36,304 bases of DNA, taken from assembly GCA_009711765.1 (NCBI GenBank), contig VEND01000109.1, positions 1 to 36,304 on the forward strand, read 5' to 3'. Position numbers and translations under genes: made by a program. The DNA is from Bacillota bacterium (lineage in GTDB: Bacteria; Bacillota; Clostridia; Tissierellales; MES13). Of the stretch, positions 1 through 6,678 are shown piece after piece (position 1 is the stretch's first letter; each line of letters opens with the position of its first letter). The notes beneath the pieces are model-generated. The model worked only from the letters and a program-made list of their open reading frames with translations. It searched no databases and was not told where the DNA came from.

Positions 1-125
1 TCCTTTGTCGATATGGATAAGACTGATCCATTAGATGCATATATTATTGCTGACTTTGCTAGATGTGGTAGAATTAAGTCTGCCCCCTGGCGGGGAGCTC
101 AATTCCTTGCTTTACAAAGACTTAC
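1..125 (+). pseudogene. IS110-family transposase fragment
   Basis: The frame is open at the left edge and reads SFVDMDKTDPLDAYIIADFA followed by RCGRIK. This matches the conserved 'TDP.DA..IADF.R.GRI' segment of the N-terminal DEDD (RuvC-like) domain of IS110 transposases. Similarity stops near position 125, where the frame runs into AT-rich unrelated sequence (LFNNTINKIFLF) and ends at 252. It is therefore a truncated remnant, unless the element's 5' part lies intact outside the window; even then the C-terminal serine domain is missing here. It marks the left border of the accessory stretch. Confidence 0.75.
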
Positions 126-211
126 GCTTTTTAATAATACTATAAATAAAATATTCTTATTTATAAGTATTTTATCTAATACATTTTTATACTTAATTGA
201 CTTTTTTATGA

Positions 212-1069
212 TTATAAAAAATTATATACCCAGTTTGCAAACAATAAAATAGAATGTGCTCTCCAAGTTATCGTTGGTCCATTCTTTGTATAATAATTCT
301 TAGGCTCTTCTATTTTAATACCTTTACTTTTATCCCGTATATATTCATCCCTTAAACTAAATTTATCATATTCACTATGTCCTGTAATAAAAACCTTACT
401 TTTATCTATACTTGAAATAATATATACTCCAGCTTCTTTTGATTTTGACAATATCTTTAATTCTTTAACTCCTTTTATATCCCTTTCTTTTATTGTTGAA
501 TATCTTGAATGTGGAGCTAAAAATTCATCATCAAAACCTTGTAATAATCCATTTATTTCATTAACTATGTTATGTTTAAATACACCAAATATTTTTTTAT
601 TAACATTTTGTTTAGGTATATCATAATGATAATATAGTCCTGCTAATGCTGCCCAACAAATATACATTGTAGATTTTACATTCTCCGTTGTATAATCAAT
701 TATTTCTAATAGCTCATTCCAGTAATCAACATCTTCAAAGGAAAGCTTTTCTAAAGGTGCTCCAGTTATTATCATTCCATCATATTTTTTATCTTTAATA
801 TCATCAAATGTCTTATAATATTTTTTTAAATAACTACTATCACAACTTTTAGTTTTATGAGTTTTTACATACATAAAATCTATTTTTACATCCAAAGGAA
901 TATTAGAAAATATATTTAAAAATTGAACCTCAGTTTCAACTTTTTTAGGCATTAAATTTAAGATAATAATTTTTGCTTTTTCATATTTAAATTCATTATT
1001 CTTTATTATATGAACTTTACCATTTACTTTCTTTACTGATGGTAAACATTTATTTAAAAAAACTGTCAA
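212..1069 (-). CDS. metA: Homoserine O-acetyltransferase (MetA family)
   Basis: This 285-aa protein of the MetA family activates homoserine for methionine synthesis in the cytoplasm. The sequence shows the family's acyl-enzyme cysteine in ICWAALAGLYYHY (Cys138), the catalytic His231 and Glu233 in TGHSEYD, and the GAPLEKLSFEDVDYW loop. The glutamate after GAPL (Glu107) occupies the position where E. coli-type succinyltransferases have Gly111. Glu there is known to favour acetyl-CoA, so acetyl transfer is predicted. The TTG start is supported by GGGGAGGAG about 5 nt upstream. It lies about 20 bp downstream of metY on the same strand and should share the S-box-controlled transcript. The product, O-acetylhomoserine, is the substrate of MetY, so the two genes form the direct sulfhydrylation route. 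Confidence 0.93.
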   Translation of the reverse strand: MTVFLNKCLPSVKKVNGKVHIIKNNEFKYEKAKIIILNLMPKKVETEVQFLNIFSNIPLDVKIDFMYVKTHKTKSCDSSYLKKYYKTFDDIKDKKYDGMIITGAPLEKLSFEDVDYWNELLEIIDYTTENVKSTMYICWAALAGLYYHYDIPKQNVNKKIFGVFKHNIVNEINGLLQGFDDEFLAPHSRYSTIKERDIKGVKELKILSKSKEAGVYIISSIDKSKVFITGHSEYDKFSLRDEYIRDKSKGIKIEEPKNYYTKNGPTITWRAHSILLFANWVYNFL

Positions 1070-1088
1070 AATACTCCTCCCCTTTTAT

Positions 1089-2366
1089 CTAAATACTATT
1101 TAGTGCCCTATCAAAATCATTTATTATATCGTCTATTTCTTCTATCCCTATAGAGACCCTTATCATATCTTTTGTAACTTTAGAAGCTTTTAATTGCTCT
1201 TTTGTTAACTGTCTATGGGTCGTTGTTGCTGGATGTAAAACTGAAGTTCTAACATCTCCTACATGGACTACTAATGCCACTAATTCTAAGTTTTCTATGA
1301 ATTTTTTTATTCTTTCTTTTCCCCCTTTTAATCCAAAGGTTAAAATTCCACTTGCTCCTTTAGGTAAATACTTCTTACTTAATTCAAAACTTTTATGATT
1401 ATCAAGTTTTGGATAATTAACCCAAGTTACCTTGTCATGTTCTTTTAAATATTTAGCAAGTTTTAATGCATTTTCACTGTGTCTTTTCATTCTTAAATGA
1501 AGTGTCTCTAAACCTAGATTAAATAAGAATCCATTAAATGGACTTAATGTAGCTCCTATATCTCTTAAAAATTGTACTCTTGCCTTAACTATATATGCCT
1601 GTTCTTTAAACTTTTCAACATATTTTATACCATGATAACTTGGATCTGGTTTAATAAATTCCTCAAACTTTCCATTATCCCAGTTAAAATTCCCTCCATC
1701 TACAATAACTCCTCCAACACTTGTTGCATGTCCATCTATATATTTAGTAGCGGAATGGACTACTATATTAGCTCCATGTTCAATAGGATTACATAGATAT
1801 GGAGTAGGAAAAGTATTATCAACTATAAGTGGTATATCTAATTTTTTTGCTATTTTACTGAATTTCTCTATATCTAAAACATTTAAAGATGGATTACTTA
1901 GTGTTTCAGCGAAGATTACTTTAGTATTATCCCTTTTAAAACTTAATATCTCTTCTATACTAATTTCTGGATTTACAAATGTCACTTCTATACCTAATTT
2001 TTTTAATGTTGTAGAAAATAAAGTATATGTTCCTCCATATATATTAGCAGAAGCTATTATATGTTCTTTAGCTTTACATATATTTAGTATTGAAATTAAA
2101 GTTGCTGATTGTCCTGATGCCGTAGCAAGGGCGCCTACTCCACCTTCAAGTTCTGAAATTTTTTCTTCAAATGCTGAAACCGTTGGATTACTTATTCTTG
2201 AATACATATGTCCTTGTTTTTTTAAATCAAATATTTCTGCTAGATGCTCTGAACTTTCATACTTAAATGTTGTACTTTGAACAATAGGAAGAATCCTAGC
2301 TTCTCCAGATTCTGGTTTATAGCCTCCTTGAATACATAATGTTTCTTTTTTAAAGTTATTAGTCAT
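1089..2366 (-). CDS. metY: O-acetylhomoserine sulfhydrylase (MetY)
   Basis: This 425-aa PLP enzyme of the Cys/Met metabolism family is predicted to convert O-acetylhomoserine plus sulfide to homocysteine. Visible motifs are MYSRISNPT (Tyr55/Arg57, cofactor phosphate contacts), TASGQSA, the aspartate in VDNTFPTPY, and the Schiff-base lysine in VVHSATKYIDGH (Lys208). The C-terminal VVHVGDVRTSVLHPATTTH segment is typical of O-acetylhomoserine sulfhydrylases. I chose the ATG at 2366 because AAGGAG precedes it. A longer reading to 2432 would begin inside the riboswitch terminator and is not credible. It is the first gene of the metY-metA operon, directly behind a SAM-I riboswitch. Confidence 0.95.
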   Translation of the reverse strand: MTNNFKKETLCIQGGYKPESGEARILPIVQSTTFKYESSEHLAEIFDLKKQGHMYSRISNPTVSAFEEKISELEGGVGALATASGQSATLISILNICKAKEHIIASANIYGGTYTLFSTTLKKLGIEVTFVNPEISIEEILSFKRDNTKVIFAETLSNPSLNVLDIEKFSKIAKKLDIPLIVDNTFPTPYLCNPIEHGANIVVHSATKYIDGHATSVGGVIVDGGNFNWDNGKFEEFIKPDPSYHGIKYVEKFKEQAYIVKARVQFLRDIGATLSPFNGFLFNLGLETLHLRMKRHSENALKLAKYLKEHDKVTWVNYPKLDNHKSFELSKKYLPKGASGILTFGLKGGKERIKKFIENLELVALVVHVGDVRTSVLHPATTTHRQLTKEQLKASKVTKDMIRVSIGIEEIDDIINDFDRALNSI

Positions 2367-2390
2367 AATTATCTCTCCTTTTAAATTAAT

Positions 2391-2423
2391 AAAAAAAACA
2401 CCTCTTAGAAATAAGAAGTGTTT
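2391..2423 (-). terminator. S-box attenuator terminator upstream of metY
   Basis: On the minus strand, AACACTTCTTA and TAAGAGGTGTT form an 11-bp stem (one G-U pair) around a short TTTC loop, followed by a run of T's. It lies between the SAM aptamer and the metY ribosome binding site. This is the expression platform expected of a SAM-off switch. Confidence 0.9.
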
Positions 2424-2440
2424 TGTATGCATCCATAAAA

Positions 2441-2549
2441 CATCTTATCTCTCAGCTTATAGCTGCAGGATTTAGCACATTTCTAACTAAATACTAGTTA
2501 GTTGTTGCCGGGCTTCAAAGGGCCTGTCCCTCCACCTCTCTTGATAAGA
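2441..2549 (-). ncRNA. SAM-I (S-box) riboswitch aptamer
   Basis: Read on the minus strand, this contains the canonical S-box core: TTATCAAGAGAGGTGGAGGG, then ACAGGCCC, TTTGAAGCCCGGCAAC, a P3 arm, GTGCTAAATCCTGCAG, a P4 hairpin (CAGCTATAAGCTG) and a closing GAGAGATAAG that pairs with the opening CTTATC. S-adenosylmethionine binding stabilises P1 and lets the downstream terminator form. The context (metY-metA) agrees with methionine biosynthesis control. It sits downstream of a second riboswitch-like unit on the same leader. Confidence 0.95.
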
Positions 2550-2580
2550 AATAATATTAAATTTTAGTATAATATTTTTT

Positions 2581-2618
2581 ATAATATAAAATCCTTCTTA
2601 GCAATTGACTAAGAAGGA
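2581..2618 (-). terminator. Intrinsic terminator of the distal leader unit
   Basis: A perfect 10-bp stem, TCCTTCTTAG paired with CTAAGAAGGA around a CAATTGA-type loop, is followed on the minus strand by TTTTATATTAT. It lies about 20 nt after the distal aptamer-like element and about 30 nt before the S-box. Its 5' arm can pair with AAGGAGGA at the 3' side of the distal element's P1. That gives a mutually exclusive antiterminator. Confidence 0.8.
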
Positions 2619-2639
2619 CTATTATCAGATATTCTCTCC

Positions 2640-2728
2640 TCCTTATCAATGTTAGTAGAACCACCTTACTATTAGTAGGTTGGTGTAGGGTCATCGAGCT
2701 AACTCTCTACCCTAACTCCCAATAAGGA
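2640..2728 (-). ncRNA. Divergent S-box-like structured leader (candidate riboswitch)
   Basis: This 89-nt element on the minus strand has a closing helix TCCTTAT/ATAAGGA. It has a first hairpin with GGG/CCC flanking an AGA bulge, a GAG-TTAG-CTC tip and GATGA, which is a kink-turn-like arrangement matching S-box P2 (GGAG..GATGA). It has a P3-like arm from CCAACC to GGTGG, and a CTAA that could pair with the TTAG loop as in the S-box pseudoknot. No P4 hairpin is visible. The order (GATGA, CCC, CAACC, GGTG) resembles the SAM-I clan, but the sequence is not a standard S-box. The ligand is inferred, not shown. Confidence 0.55.
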
Positions 2729-2750
2729 CTTTATTAAATTATTTAAAAGT

Positions 2751-2779
2751 ATATTATCATAGACGTAATAGAGTGTCAA
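2751..2779 (-). promoter_or_regulatory. Sigma-A promoter of the metY-metA leader
   Basis: The minus strand reads TTGACA (2779-2774), a 17-nt spacer, then TAATAT (2756-2751). Transcription would start near 2744, upstream of both leader elements, so both riboswitch-like units are on one transcript. Confidence 0.8.
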
Positions 2780-2796
2780 TTATATTTTTAATATAA

Positions 2797-3051
2797 CTAT
2801 CTAATTGGCATTACAAAAACTATTTGTTGAATACGAACAAAGGTTGGTTGATCATCTTCAAACTCTTTTATTACAACATGATCAGGTTTAACATCTACAA
2901 GGGTCCCTTGTACTGTACCTCTTATTGTATCAATTATAACTCTTTTACCTATTATACTTTTTAATGTTTGTAATACGTAGGGTTCAACTAATAATATATT
3001 TTGAATAGGATAATAATTATTATTTGGCATATTCATATATCCACTATACAC
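2797..3051 (-). CDS. DUF2642 (YuzF-like) family protein
   Basis: This small protein of about 84 aa contains the sequence VLQTLKSIIGKRVIIDTIRG, followed by a VKPDHVVI segment typical of DUF2642/YuzF proteins. Those are short, probably single beta-barrel-like domains common in spore formers and found in spore coat proteins. The function is not known. I chose the GTG at 3051 because GGAGG lies 8 nt upstream. The in-frame TTG at 3057 is only 2 nt from that Shine-Dalgarno sequence. It precedes the metY leader on the same strand. The metY promoter lies just beyond its stop codon, so it is probably a separate transcript. Confidence 0.75.
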   Translation of the reverse strand: MYSGYMNMPNNNYYPIQNILLVEPYVLQTLKSIIGKRVIIDTIRGTVQGTLVDVKPDHVVIKEFEDDQPTFVRIQQIVFVMPIR

Positions 3052-3143
3052 TTTCAAAACCTCCTTTATATTATCTCTATTTATTATATGTTAGAGGTTT
3101 TTATTAAGTTATCCTTAAAATAAATTTATTTAAAAAGGGACTA

Positions 3144-3788
3144 TTATAAAAATGGCCTGTCTAATCTTTTGTCCAAAGCATTGTTTTTCCTTAACACTGT
3201 ATGCCAACCTATATTATTTAATCCTACTTTATTAACTAACCTAAGCATTTTTAACTTAAACTTTGATAGTTCATATGGTTTTTCTAATCTTTGTACAATT
3301 TCCTTGTCAAAAGTATGGTTTTCTTCATATGCCATACCTAAATCGGCAATTGATTTAAGTACCTTTTTAAACATTTTAGGATACATATAAATACCAGCTG
3401 CTTCCCCCTTTGAAACTGTACCTAAGTAGTTATAATTTAGTTGCTTTGCTAAATCTTTAAAATAACGTTTAAGAAACTTATGTTGTGCAGTTTCTATAAA
3501 TCCTGCTTGAACAATAAAACCAATATATTTTTCTTCTGAAGTTTGTGGTTTTAACTTTTCTATAAACTTCATAACAATTCCTGGCATCGCATGAATATAT
3601 AATGGTAATACAATAATTATTGTATCAAAACCCTCTATATAACTTACAAGCTCCTTAGGATTATACTTAGCAATACATTTTATTTCACAGGGATTTTTCA
3701 TATTTTTTATAAACTCTTTTGCAAAAATTTGAGAATTACTTTTATTAGAGTTTCCTTTAGGTGACCCGTTTAAAATTATGGTGTTCAT
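3144..3788 (-). CDS. Flavodoxin-fold NAD(P)H:FMN oxidoreductase-like protein
   Basis: This 214-aa protein begins with MNTIILNGSPKGNSNKSNSQ, the beta1-strand plus FMN-phosphate loop (GSPKGNSNKS) of the NADPH-dependent FMN reductase / flavodoxin-like family. The later TIIIVLPLYIHAMPGIVMKF resembles the second FMN-contacting strand and loop (PLYxxxxPxxMKxFIE). It overlaps the upstream gene by 4 bp (ATGA), so the two are translationally coupled. The C-terminal half (after about 130) is alpha-helical and basic, and not recognised. The redox partner and substrate are unknown. Confidence 0.75.
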   Translation of the reverse strand: MNTIILNGSPKGNSNKSNSQIFAKEFIKNMKNPCEIKCIAKYNPKELVSYIEGFDTIIIVLPLYIHAMPGIVMKFIEKLKPQTSEEKYIGFIVQAGFIETAQHKFLKRYFKDLAKQLNYNYLGTVSKGEAAGIYMYPKMFKKVLKSIADLGMAYEENHTFDKEIVQRLEKPYELSKFKLKMLRLVNKVGLNNIGWHTVLRKNNALDKRLDRPFL

Positions 3789-4267
3789 TCATTGTCACCT
3801 CCATCTAAAATAAATTCCTCAATTGGCTTTATCGTAATATTCTTTGAGTAGAACTGATAAAATACACGATTGATATAATCTATAAAAATCTTACGCCTAT
3901 CAGGAGTTTCAAATTTTCCTTCATAGTAAAATTCTATATCAGGATATTTTTCGTATCTGGGAACATGCATCGATTCTCCTGTTTTATAAGTTGTATATGG
4001 CAGATAAAGTGGTATCATTCTATCAAAAAGAGTTTTTAAATTACCACTAACAAATCCCTTTGTAACCTTTGAAAAAAATATAGCCTTATCTGCTGTTATA
4101 TAATGATGATAAAATTCATTTAAATCTTTATAAGTACACCTTCCTGGTGTCTTCCACCAACAGGACCAACAACCAATACAATCCTTTACATCCGTTTGAG
4201 TTAAATCAAGTGTAAATACATTTGGAAAGTGGATACTTTCACATTCTTTTATTACTACTTTTTTCAT
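3785..4267 (-). CDS. Flavodoxin-family protein with CxxC-W-CxxxPGxC motif
   Basis: This 160-aa protein is a short NADPH-dependent FMN-reductase-like (flavodoxin-fold) protein. The segment DCIGCWSCWWKTPGRCTYKD matches the 'CxGCxxCWxxTPGxC' motif of this group. The later FFSKVTKGFVSGNLKTLFDRMIP corresponds to the FMN-contacting strand and helix. It lacks an N-terminal GSPR loop, which is common in this subfamily, so I do not call it truncated. AAGGGGG precedes the ATG. It is the first gene of a two-gene operon with the other flavodoxin-fold gene, suggesting a paired flavoprotein system. Confidence 0.72.
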   Translation of the reverse strand: MKKVVIKECESIHFPNVFTLDLTQTDVKDCIGCWSCWWKTPGRCTYKDLNEFYHHYITADKAIFFSKVTKGFVSGNLKTLFDRMIPLYLPYTTYKTGESMHVPRYEKYPDIEFYYEGKFETPDRRKIFIDYINRVFYQFYSKNITIKPIEEFILDGGDNE

Positions 4268-4504
4268 CTCAATCCCCCTTAGATACTTCCATATAGTTTA
4301 GACTCTTAACGTTTTGATCCTCAGTTATAAATGTAAATCCCCTTTAATTAAATAACAACAAAAATTAGTTTGAAAATTCTTTTCACTCTTAAATTCCAGT
4401 GATTTTTACACTTACTAAATATGATTATTATTAGATATTAAAATTAATGAGTCTAAAATAGAATCATATTAATCTTATTACTAACCACTTTTTTTATGAG
4501 TAAG

Positions 4505-4909
4505 TTATTTCCAGTACTTATCAAAAAAATTTATATCTAGATTATTATCTACTACGCTATAATTATATCCATCTATAGTTATTTGATTTTTTTGTGGAAT
4601 TATGTAGCTAGCATTATTATTACTTAAAATATTAAGCATATATATCTCATCATTTAATCTTATTACTTTATTATTTTTATCCCTTTTTATTTTGTACTTA
4701 TTAAGAAACTCTAGTAGCTTGTTTATATCATCTTTTTTATCAATTATCTTAGTCTGATTATTAAATAATATTTCTACTTTTTTTATTTCATCAGCACTTG
4801 GTCTTATAGCTTCAATAATACCCATTGTTCTATAGGTATAAATATGCCTTAAAAATAAAACTGATATTATTAAAAGAGTCATTATTAAAATCTTTGTGAT
4901 CTTTCTCAT
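4505..4909 (-). CDS. Hypothetical membrane-anchored protein
   Basis: This 134-aa protein is not recognised. It has a basic N-terminus and one hydrophobic helix (residues 5-22, ILIMTLLIISVLFL), either a signal anchor or an uncleaved signal peptide. A lysine- and asparagine-rich extracytoplasmic domain follows, with an alternating IKKVEILFNNQTKIIDKKDD pattern, suggesting a small beta-rich fold. An AAGGA site lies about 11 nt from the ATG. It lies downstream of, and in the same direction as, the HEAT-repeat gene and may belong to that transcription unit. Confidence 0.55.
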   Translation of the reverse strand: MRKITKILIMTLLIISVLFLRHIYTYRTMGIIEAIRPSADEIKKVEILFNNQTKIIDKKDDINKLLEFLNKYKIKRDKNNKVIRLNDEIYMLNILSNNNASYIIPQKNQITIDGYNYSVVDNNLDINFFDKYWK

Positions 4910-4986
4910 ACAAAACAGTCCTTTACAAGTTTTTATATTAATTATATTTATAAAAATCTTTATGCTTTTTTAAATTTAACTATAAA

Positions 4987-5693
4987 TTACTGTATTACTC
5001 TTCTATCTATCTGTTTTAAGCTTCTTATAGCTTCCCATCTATGTTGCTTTACATTTGACATGCTATATTTTTTAAGTATATCCTGTACCTTATTACATTT
5101 AAAAGACTGAAATGCTCTTAACAACTTCCATATCATTAAATCATCATTTTTATATTTATTTAAAAGTTCAACGATATCATATTTATATGTAAAGTCATTC
5201 TCATAATATGATATATATCCAATAGCATCTATTGCCTCTAATATCTCAATATATTCTCCATGATATAAACATTTTCTAAGTGATTTTAATGCTGGCTTAC
5301 CTATATTACACATTGTTCTTGCAATTATATCTCTCGGCAAAGGATAATTTTTCTTTTTAAATTTTTATTTGGTAATGATTTATGTTGATTATTACCAACT
5401 TTACCTAAATAATTTATTAGTACTTTACTTGCTTCTTCACCAAAATATCCTATGGATTCTGATAGAGCTATTTTAGTATATAGTTTATCCTCAAAAATTA
5501 ATCTATTTATAAGAACATTCATAACTGTTTCTTCCCTATATTTCACTAATAACTTAGCATTTATTGTTCTATCAGTAGCCACTTTAGACTCTAATAATTC
5601 CAAAAGTTCTATTTTTGTGAAATCCTTATATTCTTCTAAATCATATTCTTCAATGTAACCTCGTTTTCTTAATTGTTTTATATTACTTTTCAT
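4987..5693 (-). pseudogene. HEAT-repeat protein, interrupted by a -1 shift
   Basis: Two overlapping frames encode one protein of about 235 aa. The first frame starts at ATG 5693 (MKSNIKQLRKRGYIEE), overlapping the stop of the upstream gene by 11 bp, and contains SESIGYFGEEASKVLINYLG. It ends prematurely near 5325. The second frame continues from about 5355 with KKKNYPLPRDIIARTMCNIG and then ALKSL and EAIRSLKQI repeats. The 'GNNQHK...YPLPRDI.ART.' sequence is continuous in related HEAT-repeat proteins, so the join is real. The switch occurs at T-TTA-AAA (5361-5355) followed by AAG, a classical -1 slippery heptamer. Equally, one A may be missing from the A-tract. HEAT repeats mediate protein-protein interaction; no specific role is known. 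Confidence 0.7.
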
Positions 5694-6186
5694 ATATCTC
5701 AGTAATTGAAAAACGTCGAGCATCTGGATTCTCAATGAAATTAATTTTAAATATAATTTTAGGTTTAATAGTTACTATATAACAAGACTCTTTATTATTA
5801 TAAGTATAGTTACTTATCTTCTTAGCTTTTTTTAAATTATTCAAATTGTTCTCAAAATATTTCTTACAATATTTAACACTATATTTGCTATAGTAAACAT
5901 CAGTAGGAGTTTTAAATAACCAAACTGTTTTATCAGGTAATTTAATCTTTAATTTTTCATTATTGTAAAATACAGTATGTTCTTTATTAGGAGATAAATA
6001 ACTCTTTATATCTAACTGAAATTCTTGATTAAAAAAATAAAAAGAGGAAAATATTATCAATGGAATAAATACTATTATCTCATATTTTAATATCTTTTTA
6101 TTTATACTTAATATTGTTAAAAGCAAAATTAACAATATAACTATTCCCATAAATACAAAGTAAAATATAGAACCTAATCCCCACAT
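5683..6186 (-). CDS. Hypothetical two-helix membrane protein
   Basis: This 167-aa protein is unrecognised. Two hydrophobic helices occupy residues about 4-27 (IFYFVFMGIVILLILLLTIL) and 33-52 (YEIIVFIPLIIFSSFYFF). An extracytoplasmic or cytoplasmic domain rich in Lys, Asn and Tyr follows, with a short WLFKTPTDVYYSKYS segment. TAAAGGAG precedes the ATG. Its 3' end overlaps the start of the HEAT-repeat gene, so the two are translationally coupled. Its promoter carries the same upstream box as the RRNPP regulator promoter, which suggests control by that regulator. Confidence 0.6.
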   Translation of the reverse strand: MWGLGSIFYFVFMGIVILLILLLTILSINKKILKYEIIVFIPLIIFSSFYFFNQEFQLDIKSYLSPNKEHTVFYNNEKLKIKLPDKTVWLFKTPTDVYYSKYSVKYCKKYFENNLNNLKKAKKISNYTYNNKESCYIVTIKPKIIFKINFIENPDARRFSITEIYEK

Positions 6187-6256
6187 AAATTATATCTCCT
6201 TTAAAAAAATTTAATTAAAAATATCTAAATGTTTTATAGTAACATATAATATCTTT

Positions 6257-6318
6257 ATTTTATCACATTGTTGTTTTTTGTAAATATTGGTTTTAAATGT
6301 TAGATGTTTTTTCCTCAT
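6257..6318 (-). promoter_or_regulatory. Promoter with RRNPP-linked upstream box (copy 2)
   Basis: On the minus strand, TTTACA (6284-6279), a 16-nt spacer and TAAAAT (6262-6257) form a promoter for the membrane/HEAT operon. Immediately upstream of -35 lies a ~35-bp block (6282-6318) that is nearly identical to the block above the regulator promoter at 15761-15799. It contains AGGAAAAAA, CTAACATTTAAAACC and AATATT. Spacer and downstream sequences differ between the two sites. That is expected of a protein binding site rather than a simple duplication. Confidence 0.6.
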
Positions 6319-6347
6319 TGTGAGTATATTTTTCAATAATTTTTTAT

Positions 6348-6412
6348 AAGGTAAAACTATTATTAGTAAACGAAGTCAGAATGCCTGAAATGACTTTAGA
6401 ATATAAATTCTT
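6348..6412 (+). pseudogene. 65-bp scrap of the NMT1/SsuA-like lipoprotein gene
   Basis: This short stretch reads AAGGTAAAACTATTATT, then diverges slightly, then ATGCCTGAAATGACTTTAG and AATAT. It aligns with the segment of the substrate-binding protein gene around 16448-16510 and its truncated copy at 9073-9135, with a 2-bp deletion and a handful of mismatches. No reading frame survives. It is the third trace of the same gene in the window. Confidence 0.75.
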
Positions 6413-6480
6413 AGTTATTTATGATAGGAGGTATTGAAATTAATTGAATTTATCGTCATTTATGCCTTAATATAACTTAA

Positions 6481-6510
6481 TTGACATAATTACATGTAAT
6501 GATATATAAT
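6481..6510 (+). promoter_or_regulatory. Promoter with internal palindrome
   Basis: TTGACA (6481-6486) and TATAAT (6505-6510) are separated by 18 nt. The spacer contains a perfect 12-bp palindrome, ATTACATGTAAT (6489-6500), well placed to be an operator. The promoter faces the 28-aa peptide gene at 6591. Confidence 0.55.
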
Positions 6511-6590
6511 TTATTTAGTTTCATGAATGTAAAAATAATATTATATATATTGAAACATTATTTTATTATAGTTTAGGGGGAGATAAGTAT

Positions 6591-6677
6591 ATGAGTAACA
6601 ACAATAATGGTCTAGGATTTTGGGGAGTTGTAGGAGCAGTTCTTGTAGCTCTAGTGATTTTTGCAATATGTGGTTAA
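6591..6677 (+). CDS. 28-aa YjcZ-like small hydrophobic protein
   Basis: The 28-residue product begins MSNNNNGLGFWGVVGAVLVA and continues LVIFAICG. It is an Asn/Gly-rich head followed by one hydrophobic helix, the pattern of the YjcZ-type small sporulation proteins of Firmicutes. GGGGGAG lies 8-9 nt upstream of the ATG. The assignment rests on composition and length, not on a diagnostic motif. The next gene begins 1 nt after its stop codon, suggesting coupled translation. Confidence 0.6.
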   Translation: MSNNNNGLGFWGVVGAVLVALVIFAICG

Positions 6678-6678
6678 A

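Noticed and set aside
1572-1796. Open frame on the plus strand inside metY
   Set aside because: Lies antisense to a well-supported gene, has no ribosome binding site and no recognisable protein.
2367-2432. Longer metY start at 2432
   Set aside because: The extra 22 codons overlap the riboswitch terminator and have no Shine-Dalgarno; the ATG at 2366 has AAGGAG.
2640-2728. T-box leader interpretation of the distal element
   Set aside because: It contains GGTGGTTC but lacks the T-box core AGGGTGGNACCGCG and a specifier stem; the S-box-like order fits better.
5325-5340. TTG at 5340 as a real start of a separate 117-aa gene
   Set aside because: It lies in the middle of a conserved YPLPRDI motif, so it is a continuation of the HEAT gene after a -1 shift, not a start.
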